From Streptomyces sp. VRA16 Mangrove soil (lineage in GTDB: Bacteria; Actinomycetota; Actinomycetes; Streptomycetales; Streptomycetaceae): DNA of 64,000 bases. The translations under genes and the position numbers were made by a program. The stretch covers positions 248,001-312,000 of the forward strand of contig NZ_JAFVLN010000008.1 in assembly GCF_017377775.1 (NCBI RefSeq), read 5' to 3'. Shown here one piece after another: positions 1 through 7,409 of the stretch. Every line of letters begins with the position of its first letter. Within the stretch, counting starts at the first letter, position 1. The notes beneath the pieces are model-generated. The model saw only the letters and a program-made list of their open reading frames with translations. It was not told the DNA's origin and searched no databases.

Positions 1-2
1 AG

Positions 3-191
3 ACCAACTACGGCGCCATCGACATCGGCGTCCGCTCGGGCACGGCCGCCTGGCTGGACCTCAGCTCGGCCAAGGGCCAGGTGCGCAACGCGCTCACCGC
101 CTCCGACAGCCCCGACGAGACCGAGAACACCGTCGAGGTCCACGCCCGTACCCGCTACGGCAACATCGACGTCCGCCGCACCAAGGGCTGA
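3..191 (+). CDS. DUF4097-type beta-repeat protein, C-terminal fragment
   Basis: Only the last 62 residues are in the window, so the start is unknown. The visible part has alternating short beta segments with glycine turns (TNYGAIDIG, TRYGNIDVRR), the pattern of DUF4097 proteins, which form beta-solenoid-like folds. The family often sits next to ABC-2 exporters in Streptomyces, and a DrrAB-like exporter follows here on the same strand after 122 bp. The role of the family is not established. The assignment rests on a short stretch and the neighbourhood, so confidence is moderate. Confidence 0.55.
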   Translation, partial: TNYGAIDIGVRSGTAAWLDLSSAKGQVRNALTASDSPDETENTVEVHARTRYGNIDVRRTKG

Positions 192-313
192 GCACCGGCC
201 CCTCCCGGGGGCCCTTCCCTCTCCCCCCTCCTGCCTCTTCACCCTCCTCCCTCTGCCCCGCTCTCCTTCCTCCTCTCCTTCCCGTCCCCTTCAGCCTCCG
301 ATCGGAGAGCTCC

Positions 314-1309
314 ATGCCTTCCTCTGTCATGTCCACGTCCAAGAAGGGCGACGGTGGCGCGCCGCCCGCCGCCGTCTCCGCCTCGGGTCTGCGCAAGTCC
401 TACGGCGACAAGGTCGTCCTCGACGGCATCGACCTGTACATCCCGGCCGGCTCGATCTTCGCGCTGCTCGGTCCGAACGGCGCCGGCAAGACCACCACCG
501 TGCAGATCCTGTCCACGCTCATCTCCGCCGACGCCGGACAGATCCAGGTCGCCGGTCACGATCTCGCCGTCGACGCGCAGAAGGTGCGCGCCGCGATCGG
601 CGTGACCGGTCAGTTCTCCGCCGTGGACGGGCTGATCACCGGCGAGGAGAACATGCTCCTCATGGCCGACCTGCACCACCTGCCGAAGGCGGAGGGGCGC
701 CGGGTCGCCGCCGAACTCCTGGAGCGCTTCGACCTCACCGAGGCCGCCAAGAAGCCCGCCTCCACCTACTCCGGCGGCATGAAACGACGCCTCGACATCG
801 CCATGACCCTCGTCGGCAGCCCACGGATCATCTTCCTCGACGAACCGACCACCGGACTCGACCCACGCTCCCGGCACACCATGTGGGGCATCATCCGCGA
901 GCTGGTCCGCGACGGCGTCACCGTCCTGCTCACCACCCAGTACCTCGAAGAAGCCGACCAACTCGCCGACCGCATCGCCGTGCTGCACGACGGGAAGATC
1001 GCCGCCGAGGGCACCGCCGACGAACTCAAGCGGATCGTCCCCGGCGGACACATCCGCCTCCGCTTCACCGACCCCGACGCCTATCGGGCCGCCGTCTCCG
1101 CACTCCAGGTGGCCACCCGCGACGACGACGCCCTCACCCTCCAGATCCCCAGCGACGGCAGCCAGCGCGAACTGCGGTCCGTCCTCGACTGGCTGGACTC
1201 GGTCGGCATCGAGGCCGACGAACTGACCGTGCACACCCCGGACCTGGACGACGTGTTCTTCGCCCTCACCGGCGGCACCGACGACAAGACCAAGGAGACC
1301 GTCCGATGA
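314..1309 (+). CDS. DrrA-like ABC exporter ATP-binding protein
   Basis: ATPase of an ABC-2 exporter of the daunorubicin-resistance (DrrA) type, 331 residues, cytoplasmic. Walker A GPNGAGKTT lies at about residues 53-61, the signature YSGGMKR at 151-157 and Walker B IIFLDEP at 171-177. The tail after about residue 240 resembles the DUF4162 domain of DrrA proteins. The annotated ATG is preceded by GGAGAG; a second ATG 15 bases on (MSTSKK) is an alternative. The stop overlaps the permease start as ATGA, so the two are translationally coupled. The exported substrate cannot be told from sequence; lipids or antibiotics are usual for the family. Confidence 0.93.
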   Translation: MPSSVMSTSKKGDGGAPPAAVSASGLRKSYGDKVVLDGIDLYIPAGSIFALLGPNGAGKTTTVQILSTLISADAGQIQVAGHDLAVDAQKVRAAIGVTGQFSAVDGLITGEENMLLMADLHHLPKAEGRRVAAELLERFDLTEAAKKPASTYSGGMKRRLDIAMTLVGSPRIIFLDEPTTGLDPRSRHTMWGIIRELVRDGVTVLLTTQYLEEADQLADRIAVLHDGKIAAEGTADELKRIVPGGHIRLRFTDPDAYRAAVSALQVATRDDDALTLQIPSDGSQRELRSVLDWLDSVGIEADELTVHTPDLDDVFFALTGGTDDKTKETVR

Positions 1310-2076
1310 GCACCCTGACCCTCGCCGTCCGCGACTCGTCGACGATGCTGCGCCGCAACCTGCTGCACGCCCGCCGCTACCCGTCGCTCACCCTGAACCT
1401 GCTGCTCACCCCGGTGATGCTGCTGCTGCTCTTCGTCTACGTCTTCGGCGACACGATGAGCGGCGGCGCGGGCCGCGACGCCTATCTCGCCTATCTGCTC
1501 CCCGGCATCATGCTGATGACCGTCGGCTCCACCACCATCGGCACCGCCGTCTCGGTCGCCATGGACATGAGCGAGGGCATCATCGCCCGGTTCCGCACCA
1601 TGGCCATCCATCGCGGCTCGATCCTGGTCGGGCATGTGATCGGCAGCGTCATCCAGTCCGTGGCCAGTGTGGTCCTCGTCGGCGCGGTCGGCGTCGCCCT
1701 CGGCTTCCGGTCCACCGACGCCACCGCCCTGGAGTGGCTCGCCGCCTTCGGGCTGCTGGTCCTCTTCTCGCTCTCCCTCACCTGGATCGCGGTGGGCATG
1801 GGCCTGGTCAGCCCGAACGCCGAGGCGGCGAGCAACAACGCGATGCCGCTGATCTTCCTGCCGCTGATCTCCAGCGCCTTCGTACCGCTGCACTCGATGC
1901 CCGGCTGGTTCCAGCCCATCGCCGAGTACCAGCCCTTCACCCCCGCCATCGAGACCCTCCGCGGACTCCTCCTCGGCACCGGGATCGGCCACAACGGCTG
2001 GCTCGCCCTCGGCTGGTGCGTCGGCCTCGCGGTCCTCGGCTACTTCTGGTCCGCCGCCAAGTTCAACAAGCAGTGA
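1306..2076 (+). CDS. DrrB-like ABC-2 permease
   Basis: Membrane partner of the preceding ATPase, 256 residues. The start is the ATG inside the ATGA overlap; the frame is open further upstream, but only this start gives the normal DrrB N-terminus (MSTLTLAVRDSSTMLRRN). About six hydrophobic segments are visible, the first near residues 25-45 and the last near 230-248, with the family motif around PLIFLPLISSAFVP in the fourth to fifth segment. Together with the ATPase it would form a 2+2 exporter. A GC-rich hairpin follows before the convergent ligase gene. Confidence 0.92.
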   Translation: MSTLTLAVRDSSTMLRRNLLHARRYPSLTLNLLLTPVMLLLLFVYVFGDTMSGGAGRDAYLAYLLPGIMLMTVGSTTIGTAVSVAMDMSEGIIARFRTMAIHRGSILVGHVIGSVIQSVASVVLVGAVGVALGFRSTDATALEWLAAFGLLVLFSLSLTWIAVGMGLVSPNAEAASNNAMPLIFLPLISSAFVPLHSMPGWFQPIAEYQPFTPAIETLRGLLLGTGIGHNGWLALGWCVGLAVLGYFWSAAKFNKQ

Positions 2077-2153
2077 CACCCGGCCCCCATCGGGACTGAG
2101 GAGGGAAGTGCGGGCGGTGGCGGCGGCTCGCAGAAGCGCAGGGCGGCGACGGA

Positions 2154-2183
2154 GCCGCCGGCTCCGGATCCGGGGCCGGCGGC
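2154..2183. terminator. Candidate terminator between convergent genes
   Basis: A 9-bp perfect stem (GCCGCCGGC with GCCGGCGGC) around a 12-nt loop that is itself palindromic (CCGGATCCGG). It lies between the 3' ends of the exporter operon and the acyl-CoA ligase gene. There is no U-tract, which is normal in this GC range. Confidence 0.45.
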
Positions 2184-2226
2184 GATGACGTCGAAGTCGA
2201 CGCCGCCACGGTCCCCGCCGGCGGTC

Positions 2227-4164
2227 TCAGGCGCCGTACAGCTCCTCGATCTCCCGCGCGTACGCCGCCGTGACCGCCTGCCGCTTGATCTTCAGGGACG
2301 GCGTGAGGAGTCCGTTGTCCTCCGTGAACTCGCCCTCGACCAGGGTGAATCTGCGGATGGACTCGGCGCGCGAGACGGCCTCGTTGGCGTAGTCGACGGC
2401 CTTCTGGACGTCGGCGACGATGCGCGGGTCGCGGATCACCTCGCTCATCGGGGTGTCGGCGGGCATCTTGCGCACGTTCAGCCAGTGGGCGACGGATTCG
2501 GGTTCCAGGGTGATGACGGCGGCGATGTAGGAGCGGTTGTCCCCGACGACGAGGCACTGGCCGACGGGCGAGCGGCTGCGCAGCCGGTCCTCCAGGACGG
2601 CCGGGGAGACGTTCTTGCCGCCGCTCGTGACGAGGATGTCCTTCTTCCGTCCGGTGATGGTCAGATGGCCCTCGTCGTCGAGCGCGCCGAGGTCACCGGT
2701 CGCGAACCAGCCGTCCGCGTCGAGGACTTCGGCGGTGGCGTCCGCGTTGTTCCAGTACGCGCCGAAGACGATGCCGCCCTTGATCAGCACCTCCCCGTCG
2801 TCGGCGATCCGGACGGCGGTGCCGGGCACGGGGGCGCCCACGGTGCCGGGGCGGGGCCGCAGCGGCGGGGTGATGGTGGCGGCGGCGGTCGTCTCGGTGA
2901 GCCCGTAGCCCTCGTAGATGACGATGCCGGCGGCGTAGAAGAACAGGTTGAGGTTGCGGTCGAGCGGGGAGCCGCCGCTGATCGCGTAGCGCAGCCGGCC
3001 GCCGAGTTCCTTGCGGACGCGGCGGTAGACGAGGAGGTCGTACAGGCCCGCGGCGAGCCGCAGCCCGAGCCCCGGCCCCTCCCCCGTCCCCAGGAACCCG
3101 GCGAGGTACTGCTCGCCGAACCGCACGGCGATCCGGTCGGCCCGGTCGAAGGAGGCGCCGCGGCCGATCTTCTCCGCGGTGGCCCGCCCGGTGTCGTGGA
3201 TCTTCTCGAAGAGATAGGGCACGCCGACCACGAACGTCGGCCGGAACGAACGGAGTTCGGGCCGCAGCTCGTCGGGCTTGATGCTCGCGCAGTGGCCGAG
3301 CTCGATCCGGGCCAGCAGGCACGCCACCTGGATGGTGCGGCCCAGGATGTGCGCGAGCGGCAGGAAGAGCAGCGTCGAGGCGACCTGCCCCGTGACGGCC
3401 TTGAAGATCGGGTGCAGCAGCTCGACGGTGTTGGCGGCCTCGGCGTACAGATTGCCGTGGGTGAGGACGCAGCCCTTGGGCCGGCCGGTGGTGCCGGAGG
3501 TGTAGCAGACGGTGGCGATGGTGTCGGGGGTGAGGGCGGCGCGCCGCTTGTGCACCTCCTCGTCGGGTATCTCCCGTCCGGCGGCGGCGAGTTCGGGGAC
3601 GGCGCCCTCGTCGAGCTGCCAGATGCGGGGGCGGTCGTCCGGGTCCGGGAAGGCGGTCTCGGCGGCGGCCTGGTTCTCCGGTGTTTCCACGATCAGCAGC
3701 CGGGCGCCCGAGTCACGGACGATCCACTCGATCTGCCCGGGCGACGACGTGGCGTAGATCGGCACGGTCTGGCCGCCCGCCGCCCAGATCGCGAAGTCGA
3801 GGACCTCCCACTCGTACCGGGTACGGGACATGAGCGCGACCCGGCCGCCCGGTTCGAGGCCGGCCGCGATCAACCCCTTGGCGGCGGCGGTCACTTCACG
3901 GGCGAAGGCGGCCGCGGTGACCGGCCGCCAGCCCGCGGGGGCGCTCGCCTCCTTGCGCTTGAGGACGACGGTGTCCGGTGCCTCGACGGCGTTCACGAAG
4001 GGGATGTCGGCCGGTGTGGTGACGCCGTCGCCCGGCGGCGCGGCCAGCGGGGCGGTGCGGGCCTCGCGCACCACGCCCCGTTCGTCCCTGACGAGTTCGA
4101 CCTGCACACGGTCGGCCAGGTCGCTGCGCTTCCTGGCCCGCTTCAGATCCTTGCGTACGCCCAT
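2227..4164 (-). CDS. Long-chain fatty acid--CoA ligase (AMP-forming)
   Basis: A 645-residue member of the ANL superfamily that would activate a fatty acid to its acyl-CoA through an acyl-adenylate. The AMP-binding P-loop YTSGTTGRPKG is at about residues 221-231, followed by the YGLTETT motif and, in the C-terminal part, the hinge TGDLGALDDEGHL and the GRKKDILVTSGGKN segment. The length matches FadD15/FACS-type enzymes that carry a large lid insertion. The promoter region carries the same tandem palindrome as the TetR/SCP2 divergent region, so the TetR encoded just upstream probably controls it. Substrate chain length is inferred from the family only. Confidence 0.92.
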   Translation of the reverse strand: MGVRKDLKRARKRSDLADRVQVELVRDERGVVREARTAPLAAPPGDGVTTPADIPFVNAVEAPDTVVLKRKEASAPAGWRPVTAAAFAREVTAAAKGLIAAGLEPGGRVALMSRTRYEWEVLDFAIWAAGGQTVPIYATSSPGQIEWIVRDSGARLLIVETPENQAAAETAFPDPDDRPRIWQLDEGAVPELAAAGREIPDEEVHKRRAALTPDTIATVCYTSGTTGRPKGCVLTHGNLYAEAANTVELLHPIFKAVTGQVASTLLFLPLAHILGRTIQVACLLARIELGHCASIKPDELRPELRSFRPTFVVGVPYLFEKIHDTGRATAEKIGRGASFDRADRIAVRFGEQYLAGFLGTGEGPGLGLRLAAGLYDLLVYRRVRKELGGRLRYAISGGSPLDRNLNLFFYAAGIVIYEGYGLTETTAAATITPPLRPRPGTVGAPVPGTAVRIADDGEVLIKGGIVFGAYWNNADATAEVLDADGWFATGDLGALDDEGHLTITGRKKDILVTSGGKNVSPAVLEDRLRSRSPVGQCLVVGDNRSYIAAVITLEPESVAHWLNVRKMPADTPMSEVIRDPRIVADVQKAVDYANEAVSRAESIRRFTLVEGEFTEDNGLLTPSLKIKRQAVTAAYAREIEELYGA

Positions 4165-4210
4165 GACGGCTCCCGGTCGCGCGGCTGCAGTACTCCGGTG
4201 CTTGCTCGTA

Positions 4211-4242
4211 CTTACTGGAGAGTCAACTTACTCACGCGTAAG
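4211..4242. promoter_or_regulatory. Tandem 16-bp operator upstream of the acyl-CoA ligase
   Basis: Two abutting 16-bp elements of the form CTTAC-N6-GTAAG. The right one (4227-4242, CTTACTCACGCGTAAG) is a perfect inverted repeat; the left one (4211-4226) has a degenerate second arm (GTCAA). The same tandem arrangement occurs at 5029-5060 between the TetR and SCP2 genes. It is inferred to be the binding site of the local TetR regulator. Confidence 0.65.
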
Positions 4243-4309
4243 CAAAATTCAATGGGTCGGGCGGCAATGGGGCCCGACAAGCGCCGGATCCAGGCAGGGG
4301 CGACAGCTC

Positions 4310-4999
4310 CTACGGCGTCTCCGGCAGCCACGCCTCGCCGTCGAGGACGTCCCGCATCCCCACCCACACCATGTTCATCAGCCGCAGGGCGACGGCTTCC
4401 GGGGACTGGCCCGGGTGGTGCTCCGTCCAGTCGGTGAGCGAGTCGGCGGCGCCGACCAGGGCGTGCGCGACGAAGTCCGCCTCCTGGGCGCCGAGCCGGG
4501 CCCCGCGGCCGCTCTCGGTGATCCCGTCCTGGATCAGCCCGGCCACCTCGGCCATGACCGCGCGGCGGGCCTCGGCGACGGCGGCGGCGATGGCCTCGCT
4601 CAGCTCGGACGCCTGCCGGTGCAGCACGACCCAGCTGTCGCGGTGCTCGGCGACGAAGGCGAAGAACGCCGAGAGCCCGGCGTACAGGCGCAGTTCGGGC
4701 GCGGCGCCCGCGCCCCTCGCGGCCTCCTGGAACGCGGCGACGAGCCGCTCGGCCTCCCGCCGCAGACAGGCGAGGAAGAGGCCCTCCTTGGAGTCCAGGT
4801 AGAGATAGACCATCGGCTTGGAGATCCCGGCGAGTTCGGCGATCTCGTCGACGGACGCCGCGTGGTAGCCACGCTTGGCGAAGACGGCCACCGCGACGTC
4901 GATGATCTGCTGCTCGCGCTCCTGGCGCGGCACACGCTTGCGCCGTCCCGCCGTGCGCGCTGCCGTGCGCCCTTGAGCCGCTCCCGATGTCCCCGTCAC
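4310..4999 (-). CDS. TetR family transcriptional regulator
   Basis: A 229-residue one-component repressor. The N-terminal HTH (about residues 26-75) reads DVAVAVFAKRGYHAASVDEI...GISKPMVYLYLDSKEGLF, the classic TetR_N pattern; the rest is the helical ligand and dimer domain. The annotated start is GTG with only a weak Shine-Dalgarno; internal starts near residue 20 are possible. It is divergent from the SCP2/acyl-CoA dehydrogenase pair and upstream of the ligase on the same strand. Both promoter regions share one palindrome, which suggests autoregulation and control of the lipid genes, with a fatty acid or acyl-CoA as likely ligand (inference). Confidence 0.92.
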   Translation of the reverse strand: MTGTSGAAQGRTAARTAGRRKRVPRQEREQQIIDVAVAVFAKRGYHAASVDEIAELAGISKPMVYLYLDSKEGLFLACLRREAERLVAAFQEAARGAGAAPELRLYAGLSAFFAFVAEHRDSWVVLHRQASELSEAIAAAVAEARRAVMAEVAGLIQDGITESGRGARLGAQEADFVAHALVGAADSLTDWTEHHPGQSPEAVALRLMNMVWVGMRDVLDGEAWLPETP

Positions 5000-5028
5000 T
5001 CTTGTCAGCCTACCTACCTCACCGTAAC

Positions 5029-5060
5029 CTTACCAATTAGTAAGCTTACCGATCAGTAAG
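5029..5060. promoter_or_regulatory. Tandem TetR operator in the divergent TetR/SCP2 region
   Basis: CTTACCAATTAGTAAG (5029-5044) is followed directly by CTTACCGATCAGTAAG (5045-5060). Each is a CTTAC/GTAAG inverted repeat with a 6-nt centre. The pair ends 11 nt before the SCP2 start and overlaps its Shine-Dalgarno region, a good position for repression. Confidence 0.75.
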
Positions 5061-5071
5061 GAGCTGGGTCC

Positions 5072-5539
5072 ATGAGTGGTGCCGACGACATCGCCGCCCT
5101 CGACTTCGCGAGCGTCACGCCCGAGGAGTTCGCCCGGATCGTGAAGGGCCTGTCCGCGAAGGAGATCAACGAGATCGCGCAGGACGGCGCGCTGCGCGCC
5201 CGGGTCCTCAAAGAGGTGTTCGCGCGCATGGAGCGGCAGTTCAAGCCGGATGTCGCGGGCTCGCTCGAAGCACTGATCCGCTGGAAGGTGACCGGACAGG
5301 ACGGCGTCGACGACGCGGTCTACGAGACGAAGATCTCGAACGCCACGTGCACGGTGACCGAGGGCCGCTCGGACGCGGAGCCGCGCGTGACGCTGATGAT
5401 GGGCGACGCCGACTTCCTGAAGCTGGTCTCGGGCAACTCCTCGCCCGTCACGATGTTCATGATGCGCAAGGTGAAGATCGCGGGCGACGTCGCGCTCGCG
5501 GCGGGCCTGACCCGCTACTTCGACATCCCCAAGGCGTAA
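5072..5539 (+). CDS. SCP2 sterol/lipid-transfer domain protein
   Basis: 155 residues. After a short helical N-terminus the protein matches the SCP2 sterol-transfer fold: amphipathic helix FARMERQFKPDVAGSLEALIRWKV, beta-strands, then a C-terminal segment VTMFMMRKVKIAGDVALAAGL in which the lipid-tunnel strand and helix MKIxGDxxLA are recognisable. SCP2 domains bind acyl-CoA or sterols and occur with beta-oxidation enzymes. The start is supported by AAGGAG 8 nt upstream. It sits 4 nt before the acyl-CoA dehydrogenase and is probably cotranscribed from the TetR-controlled promoter. It may present lipid substrate to that enzyme (inference). Confidence 0.85.
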   Translation: MSGADDIAALDFASVTPEEFARIVKGLSAKEINEIAQDGALRARVLKEVFARMERQFKPDVAGSLEALIRWKVTGQDGVDDAVYETKISNATCTVTEGRSDAEPRVTLMMGDADFLKLVSGNSSPVTMFMMRKVKIAGDVALAAGLTRYFDIPKA

Positions 5540-5543
5540 CGCC

Positions 5544-6755
5544 ATGGCCTTCTCTCTCGAACTGGACGAGGAGCAGCGCGAACTGCGCGACTGGGTGCAC
5601 GGCTTCGCGGCGGACGTCGTCCGTCCGGCCGCGGCCGAGTGGGACGAGCGCGAACAGACGCCCTGGCCGGTGATCCAGGAGGCGGCGAAGATCGGCCTGT
5701 ACGGGTTCGAGTCGCTCGCCGAGCTGTTCGGCGACCCGAGCGGGATCTCGCTGCAGATCGCCAACGAGGAGCTGTTCTGGGGCGACGCGGGCATCGGCAT
5801 GGCGCTGTTCGGCACGTCGCTCGCGGTCGCGGGGATCTTCTCGTCCGGTACGCCCGACCAGTTGGCGGAGTGGGTGCCGCAGTGCTTCGGCGACGAGGAC
5901 GACCCGAAGGTGGCCGCCTTCTGCGTCTCCGAGCCGCAGGCGGGTTCGGACGTGGCGGCGATGCGTACGCGCGCCCGCTACGACGAGGCCAAGGACGAGT
6001 GGGTGCTCAGCGGCCAGAAGGCGTGGATCACCAACGGCGGCATCGCGAACGTGCACGTCGTCGTCGCCTCCGTCGACCCCGCCCTCGGCTCGCGCGGGCA
6101 GGCGGCGTTCATCGTGCCGCCGGGGACGCGGGGCCTCGAAGGGGCCAAGAAGATACGCAAGCTGGGGCTGCGCGCCTCGCACACGGCGGACGTCTTCCTC
6201 GACGACGTACGGGTGCCAGGGCACTGCCTGCTGGGCGGCCGCGACCGGCTCGAAGGGCGCCTGGCGCGGGCCCGGGAGGGCGGCCGTGCCAAGGGACAGG
6301 CGGCCATGTCCACCTTCGAGGTGAGCCGTCCGACGGTCGGCGCGCAGGCGCTCGGCATCGCGCGGGCGGCGTACGAGTACGCCCTGGAGTACGCGGGCGA
6401 CCGGGAGGCGTTCGGCCGCCCCATCATCGAGAACCAGGCCATCGCCTTCGCCCTGGCCGATCTGCGCACGGAGATCGAGGCGTGCCGTCTCCTCATCTGG
6501 CAGGCGTCCTGGATGGCCCGCAACGACAAGGTCTTCGACGCGGGGCAGGGCTCCATGTCGAAGCTGCGCGCCGGTGAACTGGCCGTGGCCTCCACCGAGA
6601 AGGCGATCCAGGTGCTCGGCGGGGCCGGGTACAGCCGGGAGCACCCGGTGGAGCGGATGTACCGGGACGCGAAGATCTACACCATCTTCGAGGGCACCAG
6701 CGAGATCCAGCGGCTCGTCATCGCCCGGGCGATCTCGGGCCGGCAGATCCGCTGA
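5544..6755 (+). CDS. Acyl-CoA dehydrogenase
   Basis: A 403-residue flavoprotein that would catalyse the first, FAD-dependent oxidation of acyl-CoA in beta-oxidation. Visible family marks are FCVSEPQAGSDVAAM in the middle domain (FAD/substrate binding) and the C-terminal GGAGYSREHPVERMYRDAK followed by IFEGTSEIQR; the glutamate of the EGT motif is at the position of the usual catalytic base. Length is normal for the family. It follows the SCP2 gene by 4 nt. The last 38 bp overlap the 3' end of the convergent glycolipid-binding gene. Confidence 0.93.
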   Translation: MAFSLELDEEQRELRDWVHGFAADVVRPAAAEWDEREQTPWPVIQEAAKIGLYGFESLAELFGDPSGISLQIANEELFWGDAGIGMALFGTSLAVAGIFSSGTPDQLAEWVPQCFGDEDDPKVAAFCVSEPQAGSDVAAMRTRARYDEAKDEWVLSGQKAWITNGGIANVHVVVASVDPALGSRGQAAFIVPPGTRGLEGAKKIRKLGLRASHTADVFLDDVRVPGHCLLGGRDRLEGRLARAREGGRAKGQAAMSTFEVSRPTVGAQALGIARAAYEYALEYAGDREAFGRPIIENQAIAFALADLRTEIEACRLLIWQASWMARNDKVFDAGQGSMSKLRAGELAVASTEKAIQVLGGAGYSREHPVERMYRDAKIYTIFEGTSEIQRLVIARAISGRQIR

Positions 6756-7344
6756 CCCCGGACGCCGGGTGGCGGTGGGCGAGCCGCGGATAGTCGACGA
6801 CCAGGCCCTCCGCGTCGAACTCCACGTCGGCGCGGAAGGTCCCGGACGCATAGCGCACCCGGGCGCCGCCGTTCTCGGTCGGGCCCAGGTGCGTATAGGT
6901 CTGCCGTGACGGGGTGACGGTGAGCTCCGGCACGGCGACCCAGGCCATCAGGAACGTCCGCTCGCCCGGGGCCCGGTGCAGTGCGTGCCGGCGCACCGGC
7001 ATCGTGTTGGTCAGCGGGCACAGCCCCAGATCGCAGTCGAGCGCGCCGTCGAGACCGGCCAGCACCCGCCCGTTCCCGGACCACTGACCGCTGTCGGCGT
7101 CGCGCAGCAGCTCCAACTCCCGCACCCCGTCCGCGTCTTCGACACACACGCGCAGCCGCCGGGTCACGTACTGCTCACCGGTCTCCAGTTCGTACGTGAC
7201 CCAGTACGGCCCGGGCCCGACCCCGAAGGCCCGCCCGTGAGCCCGCAGCGCCCCGTCACCCCACTCCACCCAGGCGGTCTCGCACCCGGAGCCGGCGGTC
7301 ACGGTCCAGGTGCGTACGGCTGTCGTCCCGATGGTGCCGGTCAT
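6718..7344 (-). CDS. Putative glycolipid-binding domain protein
   Basis: A 208-residue protein of the putative glycolipid-binding family (PF06475), recognisable from the layout W..GD.....G...G......Y...., the aromatic-rich beta barrel and LDCDLGLCPLTNTMPVRRH in the middle. No signal peptide or membrane segment is visible, so it should be cytoplasmic. The ATG chosen has GGGAG about 10 nt upstream; the frame is open further but without a better site. The 3' end runs 38 bp into the convergent acyl-CoA dehydrogenase. Biochemical function is not known for the family. Confidence 0.75.
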   Translation of the reverse strand: MTGTIGTTAVRTWTVTAGSGCETAWVEWGDGALRAHGRAFGVGPGPYWVTYELETGEQYVTRRLRVCVEDADGVRELELLRDADSGQWSGNGRVLAGLDGALDCDLGLCPLTNTMPVRRHALHRAPGERTFLMAWVAVPELTVTPSRQTYTHLGPTENGGARVRYASGTFRADVEFDAEGLVVDYPRLAHRHPASGVSGSAGPRSPGR

Positions 7345-7409
7345 GTCGGTCACTCCCTTCGCCCGCACGACCGTAACGCCCCCCACTGACAACCGGCCCC
7401 GACCCGCCC

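Noticed and set aside
2185..4437. A plus-strand open frame of 750 codons
   Set aside because: Shadow of the acyl-CoA ligase on the other strand; no recognisable domain.
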